A DNA stretch of 64,000 nucleotides. It comes from a virus. Numbering within the stretch: position 1 is the first letter of the stretch; each line of letters opens with the position of its first letter. Location of the stretch: positions 1 to 64,000 of IMG/VR virus record IMGVR_UViG_3300018080_000015, one strand, 5' to 3'. Made by a program: the position numbers and the translations under genes. Shown here piece after piece: positions 25,229 to 32,923 of the stretch. Under the pieces are notes generated by a model, which saw only the letters and a list, made by a program, of their open reading frames with translations, searched no databases and was not told where the DNA came from.

Positions 25229-27149
25229 AGCGCACGCTCTCCCCGACGACATGGTAGCCGTCTGCCGTCACGTCGATCACGTCGGTTCCGATCTGTTTGG
25301 GCGGCTTGTACGGGTTGTGTGGGGGCGCTGTCCGGGCTTGTTTCGACGGTAGGTCCACAGTCGGCTTGTTGGGAGGCTTAGTCGACTCAGCACTGCCTGT
25401 GAAAGTCGCGGAGATGTCCCCTCCGGAGCCGCGCACAGAGGTGCTATCTATGAGCCAAGGACCGACGACGTCTTCGTCCATCACACCAACGATCTGTACG
25501 ACATCACGCGGTCTCAGTAGCCGACCGGTTACAGTACCGGAGATCCGACGCTTGGCCCACCGTGAGAAGGTGGCCTGGTTGAAGTTACGCACGGAAAGTG
25601 ACCAAGCATCCTTCAGCGGAGAACCGGCGATGAAGCGCGCTCGAGCGCCCGCTCGTTTCTCTGCGTTGGGATCGATGAGCATCTGCCCTTTGACAGCCTC
25701 CAAAAGGGCCTCGCGCTGGGTGTCCCGAAACGAGATGGCCGATTGGATTTGAGCTTCCTGCTGTACGCTCCCCGGATCGGTCGTTGCTCGAGCGGCGCCG
25801 ATCCGCGCGTCGGCTTCAGCGTTTATGAGACCCGCTGCAACGAGTATGGTACGTCTATCTGCCTCCGGAAGTGCTCCCACACCTTCGGGTAGCTGCAACT
25901 GGGAATGGAGACCGACCCGATCAGCGCGGTTGGCTGCGGTGCGGCCTATCACTCGATCGTCCTGGATGATGTCTCGCTCTCCCCCGTGCAAGATATGACC
26001 GGCCGTGCTCGTGGCAGAGAAGGTCTCATCGAGCACGAACGAGTCGTAGTCCCACTCGATCTCCTGATAGTCCTTCAAGGTCTTACCGTCAGGACCGACA
26101 CCTGACGATTTCGCGGCGAGCCCAGCAACGCGCGTGCGGGCCGAGTCTGTGATGGAGTAGTCGTTGAGAATGGGCGGAGACGTATCCCAGTCAGGTATGA
26201 ACTCCTTTGCGTGGCACGCATAGTAGAGCTGAATGATGGGCGTGGCACCGACTTGTTTGAGAGAGTAGAGCTCAGGCTTCCGTTTGGCCTTGTGTCCGGT
26301 TGCAAGAAGAGTGGATAGGTCTTCAGATTCTGTTGGCTGTGTGGGCTGCAGTGATTCAGCGAGTTGGTTTTGGATTCCAGCGAGGCGATTTTGATTGCGA
26401 AACTTCGCGTCGTAGACGAGCGCCTCAAACTGATCGGGGGAAGCGGTCTCTAGGATTTCGGCCAGTTCTTTCTCGTAGAGCTGACCGGCGAGGAGCGAGC
26501 GCTTCATCGCGTACTTTCGGAGCTGCTCTTCTCTTCCGTTGCTCGACCACTTCATCTTGGGCAGCGACGGAGCGCCAGGCCTCGGCGTCGGTTTGAAGAT
26601 GAGCGTCTTGCCATTGACAACCTGGAAGTCAAAGTCCTCGTCCTGAGCGAGGCCTTCCAGTAGCTCGCCAAGCGACGACGTGCCCGCAGATATCGTCGGG
26701 TACACGATAGCTGACTCGACGACGTCGGCCTCTAGACCGAGTGCTGCAGCAGCTGCAATCGCAACGTCTGAGGCTTTGGCGTTCGTGAACACCTGTTGAA
26801 AGCCCGTCTCCGAGAGCCCAACAGACTTGTCGACGGCTGTGAGCGTGAGTTTGAACATCCCACCCCCAGACGGAGCTCGCGTTCGGTCTTTGATGATGTA
26901 GGTGTCTTCTCTGTAGTCTCCGTCTTCGTAGCCGAAGACCCACGTGATCAGGCTGTTGCGCTTGAGCCTCGGGTCGTTGAAGATCTCGTCACTGTCGATG
27001 CCCTCGAAGGTCACCGAGAGCTGTCCAGGCTTCCCCCGCTTTTCGTTCAGCGAGACGGTCGTAGCGTCCACTCCAAGAATGTCGACTGCTGGAGTGCGCT
27101 GCGGTCCGAGGTAGACCTGGTAGTATCCGGATCCGGGAACGAGAGGCAT
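25221..27149 (-). CDS. tail hub protein, gpD/gp27-like
   Basis: 642 residues. The N-terminal 200 residues follow the gpD/gp27 barrel pattern: VSLNEKRGKPGQLSVTFEG, FGYEDGDYREDTYIIKD, and DFDFQVVNGKTLIFKP. Hub proteins bridge the tube and spike. It is larger than P2 gpD, with a long helical middle insertion (about 230-500) before a last beta domain. It lies between a LysM-like protein and the spike, as expected. Confidence 0.72.
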   Translation of the reverse strand: MPLVPGSGYYQVYLGPQRTPAVDILGVDATTVSLNEKRGKPGQLSVTFEGIDSDEIFNDPRLKRNSLITWVFGYEDGDYREDTYIIKDRTRAPSGGGMFKLTLTAVDKSVGLSETGFQQVFTNAKASDVAIAAAAALGLEADVVESAIVYPTISAGTSSLGELLEGLAQDEDFDFQVVNGKTLIFKPTPRPGAPSLPKMKWSSNGREEQLRKYAMKRSLLAGQLYEKELAEILETASPDQFEALVYDAKFRNQNRLAGIQNQLAESLQPTQPTESEDLSTLLATGHKAKRKPELYSLKQVGATPIIQLYYACHAKEFIPDWDTSPPILNDYSITDSARTRVAGLAAKSSGVGPDGKTLKDYQEIEWDYDSFVLDETFSATSTAGHILHGGERDIIQDDRVIGRTAANRADRVGLHSQLQLPEGVGALPEADRRTILVAAGLINAEADARIGAARATTDPGSVQQEAQIQSAISFRDTQREALLEAVKGQMLIDPNAEKRAGARARFIAGSPLKDAWSLSVRNFNQATFSRWAKRRISGTVTGRLLRPRDVVQIVGVMDEDVVGPWLIDSTSVRGSGGDISATFTGSAESTKPPNKPTVDLPSKQARTAPPHNPYKPPKQIGTDVIDVTADGYHVVGESVRYE

Positions 27150-27625
27150 TACGAAACCTGAAAGTCGACAGAGGCCTCTTCAAGAGACCGCTCGTGGCGG
27201 GTGAGAACTACGCGCAGGGCGTCTTGCGCGGTCGGAACCACAGGAGCTGAGAGGCTCACGTCCAAGTCGACTTCTCCTGCGCCCGACAGGTTGATGCGGC
27301 GAGCCCGTCGAATGAGCTCGAAGAGCACGTCATCAGTCAGGTATCGGATCTCGAACTGCTGCGGTAGATAGTACGTGTGGTTCCACTGCGTCGGATTTGG
27401 GATCTTGTTCCACTCGGCGATGAGCCCCCACCGCAGACCGCTGTCTCCGTAGAGACGATGCGAAACCTCCCAGAGCCGCATCGGGAAGGGAAGACGAAAC
27501 TTTCTGAAGAGTGGGGAGAACTCTGGCACGGGATACGGGCGTTGCACTGCAAACGCTGCCTCTCCGCGGCGAACGAACACCGCGCCGTTTGCTAGGTCTG
27601 AGATGCGCGTGAACTTCTGCGGCAT
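27149..27625 (-). CDS. LysM-like baseplate protein (gp53/gpX-like)
   Basis: 158 residues. MRLWEVSHRLYGDSGLRWGLIAEWNKIPNP is the LysM-like motif found in P2 gpX and T4 gp53 wedge proteins, followed by YYLPQQFEIRYL. These proteins help join hub, wedge and tube. It overlaps the hub start by one base. Confidence 0.65.
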   Translation of the reverse strand: MPQKFTRISDLANGAVFVRRGEAAFAVQRPYPVPEFSPLFRKFRLPFPMRLWEVSHRLYGDSGLRWGLIAEWNKIPNPTQWNHTYYLPQQFEIRYLTDDVLFELIRRARRINLSGAGEVDLDVSLSAPVVPTAQDALRVVLTRHERSLEEASVDFQVS

Positions 27626-28362
27626 TACAGCCCCCTATAGGCGTCAGACCACTCGAAGTCAGGCTCGAACTCCTCTCCAGGCTCCGGAGAGAACGGAAGC
27701 TCTCCCAAGTCTTCGAGCTGCAAATCGTCGTTCTCGATCTGATAGTAGGGCTCCAGCTCGTCCCACGCTGGATCCCAATCCGGATCAACGCCCACCGCAG
27801 GGTCGGCCGGAGGAACGGGATCCCAACTGCTGAGAAGGTTCCCTCCGGAGCGCACCGAGAGGGCATCGAGGATATCGGAGCCCTGCGCTTCTACAAAAGA
27901 GAGCGAGACCATTGCAACACGCGGGTGAAGCTCTTCTGTGGTGAAGCTCCCCCACACGACGTTCATGTCGCGGATGATGACAGGGAGCGAGAAGAGGCGC
28001 CCGAGGTTGAGCAACACAGGCGTGATTCGCTTCCGGCCGGTTGCCTCGTGCACGACCCTGGGGCACGACAGAGACGCGATCCAGTTGACTTGGCGCTTCA
28101 CCCAGTCCGTGTTCTTTGTCTTTCGATCGACGGCGTAGAAACTGAGGTCGAAGGAGATGGTGCGGTCGCCACTGGCGTTGGCGCCGATGCGCGGAGTAGA
28201 AAAGCCGGGGATGGGCACTGAGCGGACCACGGCGCTTCTTCGGTCGTTGATCTGCTTCGGCGCGTGCTGCATCTCGAGCGTGTCGCCGGCGTACAGATCC
28301 TTGATGAAACACAAGGAGCGCTGCATGACGTGTTCGCTGAGTCTCTCGTTGTTGATCGGCAT
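27625..28362 (-). CDS. baseplate hub/tube-initiator-like protein
   Basis: 245 residues. FSTPRIGANASGDRTISFDLSFYA resembles the N-terminal beta domain of contractile-injection tube and tube-initiator proteins (T4 gp48/gp54 type), and LPVIIRDMNVVWGSF with LSFVEAQG fits that fold. The C-terminal 60 residues are very acidic and Pro-rich. It stands between tape measure and LysM-like genes, where such proteins are found. The family name is inferred. Confidence 0.5.
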   Translation of the reverse strand: MPINNERLSEHVMQRSLCFIKDLYAGDTLEMQHAPKQINDRRSAVVRSVPIPGFSTPRIGANASGDRTISFDLSFYAVDRKTKNTDWVKRQVNWIASLSCPRVVHEATGRKRITPVLLNLGRLFSLPVIIRDMNVVWGSFTTEELHPRVAMVSLSFVEAQGSDILDALSVRSGGNLLSSWDPVPPADPAVGVDPDWDPAWDELEPYYQIENDDLQLEDLGELPFSPEPGEEFEPDFEWSDAYRGL

Positions 28363-28364
28363 CG

Positions 28365-31202
28365 CTACCTCATGCTGTTGTGGCCGCGATCAAGGTTGAG
28401 CTGTCCTGCCAGCGATTCGTGCCCTGAAGAGCCCGGTCCGCCCGAGCCCGGAATCTGCCGGATGAGGTCGTTCCCGTTTTCAGTCAGCCCCAACTGTTTC
28501 ATCATGAGCTCATTGTTCTTCCTCGACTCCCCGAGCAGTTTGCGTAGTTCGTCGGTCGACTCTTTGTTCTGTTCGGCGACGTACTTTGAGAGCTTTTCGT
28601 TGTCCTCTGCTGTGGTTTCAGGGCCTTTACCTATCTCCTGTGCGCGCTTCCATGCTCTTTTGGATCCCCACGCGATTTCACCTCCAGCTTCTTCATCTCC
28701 TCCTGTGATCCAGTTGAGCGCCTTGTAGCCCGGGATCACCGTCTCGAAGAAAGTCTTCGCTGCGGAGCTTCCCATCTCAATCTTATCGGTGAAGCTGTCC
28801 CACCAGGCAAATGCGCTACCGAGAGCCGTCTCGCTGAACCAGTCCCTGATGCTCTTACCGAGTGAATCAATGGATTCCCAGAGAGCGTCTGAGGTTTCCG
28901 AAATGACGGTAAATGCCTCAGCAACTTTGCCTAGCGAGCCTCCGGTGATCCACGTCACCTTTTCGAATAGCCAGGCGAAGGCACGAGCGATCATCGACAC
29001 GCCCTGAGCGAGCTTTATGACGGGATCGAGCAATCGACGAACCACGCTCTCGACGAGAGACATTTCGCTGTCTGACGACCGGAGCATATCGATCATCGGC
29101 CCGAAGTGCGACGTCAGGACGGTCCAGATTGAATCGAGAGCACCCCACGCGTTCTGAAGACCTTCCCAGAAGTCAGAAAAAGCCTTCCCGAGATGTTCGT
29201 ATAGGATGGCTCCCACCTCCATCCCTACCTCGACGACAGCGCCCATGCCTTCTCGGATGATATCGAGCACCGGCTTGATGCGACTGTAGACCTCATTCGC
29301 GACGTTGAGCACCCTGGTGACGAAGCCCATGAACTGGGTCGCCTTCTCGATAATCCAATCGACTCCGGCCTTGGCGACTTCGACGGGGTCTGAAAGGTCT
29401 AGCCCTTCAAACATCCCGCCGAAGATGTTTTTCAGTCCACCGACCTGCATGTCGAAGATGTTTTGTATCGCCTCCAGAAGTGGGCTGAGCATCTTCGAGA
29501 AGGGCTCGATGAGCAGAGGTGCTTTGGTGCCAATGTACTCGAAGAGCTCTGTCGCGCCTTCTTTGATCTTTCCGAACCAGGAGCCGATTTCGATCACGAC
29601 GTCGAGCGTGCCATCTCGCCTGAGCTTGTCCGCAAGCTCAGAATCGATAGAGGCCATTCCATTCGAGAACGACGTGACTACCTGCCAGACGCCTTGTATC
29701 CCTCGCGTGAGCTTTCGTAGCTCTTCGCCGATACCTGAGAGGTTGTTCTCCCACGCGTAGTACAACCCGTATCCAGCCGCTGCGAGGAGACCCACAACGG
29801 CGAGGAGCCCACTGAAGCCTACAATCACGGGCAAGCTCGCGCTCATGATGCTCGGGAGCACCTGCACACCGAGCATGGCGAGGTTTGTCACAAGCCCCAA
29901 CGACTTGCCTGCGCCGAGCGTCAACGCGGATGCAATGGTCGCGATGACGAAGCCGACCTCGACCAGTCTCGGGTGTTCGCGCGTGAGCTCGACGAAACGG
30001 TTCACCAGTTCGGTCGCCCGCAAACTTGCTCGGCCGATCATGGCACCCAGTCGCTCGAAGGAACCCCGCAGCTCTTCAACGAACTTCTTGTCCTCACTCA
30101 TGCGGGTCAGCATGTCGAGGACGCCCGTCTTCTCGTCGTTCATGAGCGCTGGAGTGAGACCGGCGACGAGACCCTCACCGACGAGACCAAGTAGGTTCTG
30201 CTTGATGTCACCGATGTTTTGCATCACCTGGTACCAGTTCTTCTCCGCAGCCTTCCCAGCTCCACCGTAGACGCGGGCGATAATGCCGAAGATGACATCT
30301 GCGCGCTCCTGAGCCGTCTTGGCGGCCTTGAACGCGCGGGTCTCCGCCTCGTTCTGCACCCCATCAAAGAGCGCGCGGAAGTTGCGCATTTGGCCCTGGA
30401 TCGCCATCGGGAAGTGGCGGCCCATGATCATGTGGGGATCCTGCGCACTCTCCGCGAGAAGATCGTTCACCAGCTCCAGACCCGTGATCTGGGTCTTCTG
30501 CATCTTCCCCGCGATGAGAGTCTCGACGTTGTACGTCTTCAGCGCGTCGGCTTGTTGGCGCTTGAACGTCGTGAAGAGATTCATCGCCTGGAGCGTGTCG
30601 AGCGACGTCTTCGCAGACACCTCCATGACTGTGGTCATCGCTTGACCGGCAGCCTCAGTGTCTCCCTTGAATACACGAGACATTGTGGTGCGTTGGCGCT
30701 GGAACTGCTGACCCAGATTCAGGATCCCAGTCAGGGCTCCACGCACGGAGTTCACCATGCGCTGTCCAGCCATCTCGATTCGCCCGGCCACCATCGAGAG
30801 GTTCTGCAGGGATAGAGCGTCCGCGGCTCGCCGTGCGTCGTCCGCGGTGCGATTGGTAGCGTTGGCAACCTGTTCGGAGCCCCTCACGGCCCCATCTACA
30901 GAGGCCGGGTCGTAGAGATGCGGAGCTACGTGAACACCCGCGGCGCCTGTCTTAGGACCTATCGTGGCCCCTCCCGTGAGCGTTCTACCCAGGCCGGGGA
31001 CGATGGGCGCGGCTTTGTTGGCGAGCACCTTTTGGTACTTGCCCATCGTGGCCGAAAGGCGGTTGAAGGCTGCATCTGCGGCCTGAGCTCCGGCTCGCTG
31101 CTGTAGAAGGCCGCGTGTGATCGTCTGAATCGAGCGCGTCGTCTCTTGGGCCTTCTCCAGGACGAAGGCTGCACCCGCTACGAATGTGCTATCCGCTGGC
31201 AT
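28365..31202 (-). CDS. tail tape measure protein
   Basis: 945 residues and the longest gene of the tail module. It is helical and Ala-rich with coiled-coil stretches, a hydrophobic transmembrane-like segment (VIVGFSGLLAVVGLLAAAGY) in the middle, and a second region of amphipathic helices. The tape measure sets tail length and leaves the tail on infection. It follows the frameshifted chaperone genes and precedes the hub genes, the conserved order. Confidence 0.85.
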   Translation of the reverse strand: MPADSTFVAGAAFVLEKAQETTRSIQTITRGLLQQRAGAQAADAAFNRLSATMGKYQKVLANKAAPIVPGLGRTLTGGATIGPKTGAAGVHVAPHLYDPASVDGAVRGSEQVANATNRTADDARRAADALSLQNLSMVAGRIEMAGQRMVNSVRGALTGILNLGQQFQRQRTTMSRVFKGDTEAAGQAMTTVMEVSAKTSLDTLQAMNLFTTFKRQQADALKTYNVETLIAGKMQKTQITGLELVNDLLAESAQDPHMIMGRHFPMAIQGQMRNFRALFDGVQNEAETRAFKAAKTAQERADVIFGIIARVYGGAGKAAEKNWYQVMQNIGDIKQNLLGLVGEGLVAGLTPALMNDEKTGVLDMLTRMSEDKKFVEELRGSFERLGAMIGRASLRATELVNRFVELTREHPRLVEVGFVIATIASALTLGAGKSLGLVTNLAMLGVQVLPSIMSASLPVIVGFSGLLAVVGLLAAAGYGLYYAWENNLSGIGEELRKLTRGIQGVWQVVTSFSNGMASIDSELADKLRRDGTLDVVIEIGSWFGKIKEGATELFEYIGTKAPLLIEPFSKMLSPLLEAIQNIFDMQVGGLKNIFGGMFEGLDLSDPVEVAKAGVDWIIEKATQFMGFVTRVLNVANEVYSRIKPVLDIIREGMGAVVEVGMEVGAILYEHLGKAFSDFWEGLQNAWGALDSIWTVLTSHFGPMIDMLRSSDSEMSLVESVVRRLLDPVIKLAQGVSMIARAFAWLFEKVTWITGGSLGKVAEAFTVISETSDALWESIDSLGKSIRDWFSETALGSAFAWWDSFTDKIEMGSSAAKTFFETVIPGYKALNWITGGDEEAGGEIAWGSKRAWKRAQEIGKGPETTAEDNEKLSKYVAEQNKESTDELRKLLGESRKNNELMMKQLGLTENGNDLIRQIPGSGGPGSSGHESLAGQLNLDRGHNSMR

Positions 31203-31205
31203 ACC

Positions 31206-31400
31206 TCAGAGCTCCGTGCCCTTGTCCCTCTTTCGACCTTCAGCCACTCGTTTGAGTGCCTTGACGATATCTCTACGATAGACGCTGGGCATGGAGAGCA
31301 CAAACTCGGGAGTGAGCCCAAATTCAGATGTGCACCAGAAGACAAACTCCCAGACGTCGACTACATCGCTTGCTTCAGGGGCAAGTAGAAGGTTCCCGCG
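31206..31400 (-). CDS. tail assembly chaperone C-terminal part, made by -1 frameshift
   Basis: This frame has no start of its own. Its sequence after the shift reads RGNLLLAPEASDVVDVWEF... and ends in a basic GRKRDKGTEL. A slippery heptamer CCCTTTC lies on the minus strand at 31406-31400 in the correct X-XXY-YYZ phase of the upstream gene. Slipping back one base there would fuse 295 residues of the upstream protein to these 64, giving about 359 residues. Overlapping chaperone frames just before the tape measure are a general feature of long-tailed phages (P2 E/E', lambda G/GT). Confidence 0.65.
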   Translation of the reverse strand, partial: RGNLLLAPEASDVVDVWEFVFWCTSEFGLTPEFVLSMPSVYRRDIVKALKRVAEGRKRDKGTEL

Positions 31401-32284
31401 AAAGGGATGAGCTGCCTCACTTGACGCTTGCACTTGTCGCACACGACGATCATGTTCTGGTTGATGCCGCCGTTTTGGCCCTCCACCATGTTGAAGACGT
31501 CGACTGTGACCGCCGAGGGCCACTTTTTGATCTCCGCGCGCAAGTAGGCCGACTCCTGCTTGTCCTTGCCCTTCGTGAGGTCGATCTTTCTGGAAGGCCA
31601 GTAAATCCGCCGCACGATGTGCACCAGCAGCTGATACAGAGATTCTTCGTCCTGGTAGGCCTGGTATCGAGCGAGCGCGCGCTGCGCTGAGATACGCAAT
31701 GGCTCACAGAAGATTTGGAAGTCCTGTCCAAACTTCTCACCGCTGTAGACGAGGTCTGGCGGGTAGTCCGAGAGGTGTCCTTCGGGGACGTCGACCCAGT
31801 GCTCGTTCATCCACGCGATGTTGTCGTGTCCCTTCTCTGGCACCTTCCGGAGCTCGGCGTTGATCTCGTGGCACGCACAGTCCGGATTCGAGCACTCGTA
31901 GAGATAGCGCTTGCACTCGCGTAACTCGAGCTCTGGGTTGGTCGTCTCTTTGCACCGACAGGTCCAGGTGAAGGGCATCTTGGAGCCGTACGAGGCAACT
32001 CGGGCGAGGTAGTTGGCGTCCAGTTGCTCGTAGAGAAGCATGTTGTTGACGTCGAAGCCCTTGTGCTCTTCGACTGTGCCGGCGTGCACGTGCCGTTGCG
32101 TAATCCAGCATAGAGCATCTACGAGCTCTTCGGGGCTCTCGCTCTTCTCCGCGCTCAGATATCGAACGGTTGTCTTGTGGTCGAATGGAATGCCGACGAC
32201 GCGCCGCCCCGTGCAGGTGATGCCGGGCATGAGAGGAAGCAGATCGGCCCACTCGTTCGTGGGCACTACGATATTTTTCGCCAT
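31361..32284 (-). CDS. tail assembly chaperone, in-frame product
   Basis: 307 residues, ending at TAG in the zero frame. It lies between tail tube and tape measure genes, where chaperones that coat the tape measure are found. It contains two cysteine groups: CRCKETTNPELELRECK with CSNPDCACHE, and a C-terminal CDKC, so it probably binds zinc, which is unusual for this class. The CCCTTTC slip site near its 3' end would extend it in the -1 frame. Assignment rests on position and the frameshift. Confidence 0.65.
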   Translation of the reverse strand: MAKNIVVPTNEWADLLPLMPGITCTGRRVVGIPFDHKTTVRYLSAEKSESPEELVDALCWITQRHVHAGTVEEHKGFDVNNMLLYEQLDANYLARVASYGSKMPFTWTCRCKETTNPELELRECKRYLYECSNPDCACHEINAELRKVPEKGHDNIAWMNEHWVDVPEGHLSDYPPDLVYSGEKFGQDFQIFCEPLRISAQRALARYQAYQDEESLYQLLVHIVRRIYWPSRKIDLTKGKDKQESAYLRAEIKKWPSAVTVDVFNMVEGQNGGINQNMIVVCDKCKRQVRQLIPFAGTFYLPLKQAM

Positions 32285-32321
32285 GGTTTCTTCCTGGTCC
32301 GCGGGGACAAGATGCCTTCAG

Positions 32322-32358
32322 CAGTGTGCACTCGGAGGTCCCTTCCGAGTGCGTGCTG
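32322..32358 (-). other. strong hairpin between tail tube and chaperone genes
   Basis: GCACTCGGA (32328-32336) and TCCGAGTGC (32344-32352) form a perfect 9-bp stem with a 7-base loop, extended outward by three G-U pairs and a CAG/CTG pair set to 32322 and 32358. There is no U-run after it in the leftward direction. It may lower read-through from the abundant tube gene into the chaperone gene or be an RNA processing site. Confidence 0.6.
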
Positions 32359-32401
32359 AGTCCCGGTTAAGGCTCTTCACGCGGCTATTGTAACTGAGTG
32401 A

Positions 32402-32875
32402 CTACGCGGGGAGAAGGTAGAACTTCGTGCAGGCGATCGTCAGGTTCTCGATGAGCTTGTCGGCCTTATTCGTGGCGTCGAAAGCCAGCCCTGGAATCTG
32501 TTTGACGAACGCGTCTTCGGCGACGTAGGTGGCCTGGGGCTCGTTCGCACCGTCGAGGCGCTCGAGCGTCAGCGTGCGGAAGTAGTCGGACGGAACTCCG
32601 CCGATGTTGGTCTGCGGATCGTAGGCCTGACGGAACCACTCCCACGCCCACTGATCGGCAGCGTCGCTCATGACGATCTTTTCGAGTTTGAGGTCCCCGC
32701 AGGTGTAACCGCCTGCGGTCTTGTGGTCGAAGCCCTCGCCCCCAGATGCGTGCTTCACCTCTTCGAGGTTCACATCTGCGATCGTGACCTTCTCACACAG
32801 AGCCGTGTCCAGCCCGTTCACGAGGAGCCGGAACCGAAAGCCGAGCGCTGGATTGGGCGTTGACGTTGTTGGCAT
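32402..32875 (-). CDS. tail tube protein (gp19-like)
   Basis: 157 residues of the phage tail tube family: PALGFRFRLLVNG at the N-terminus, VTIADVNLEEVKHASGG, GGYTCGDLKLEKI and LTLERLDG. The tube is the rigid inner channel built around the tape measure. It sits directly after the sheath gene in transcription order. Confidence 0.82.
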   Translation of the reverse strand: MPTTSTPNPALGFRFRLLVNGLDTALCEKVTIADVNLEEVKHASGGEGFDHKTAGGYTCGDLKLEKIVMSDAADQWAWEWFRQAYDPQTNIGGVPSDYFRTLTLERLDGANEPQATYVAEDAFVKQIPGLAFDATNKADKLIENLTIACTKFYLLPA

Positions 32876-32923
32876 TTTCCTCTCCTTCTTTGCGAGGCTC
32901 AGGCTCGCGACTCGGCTTGGCTC

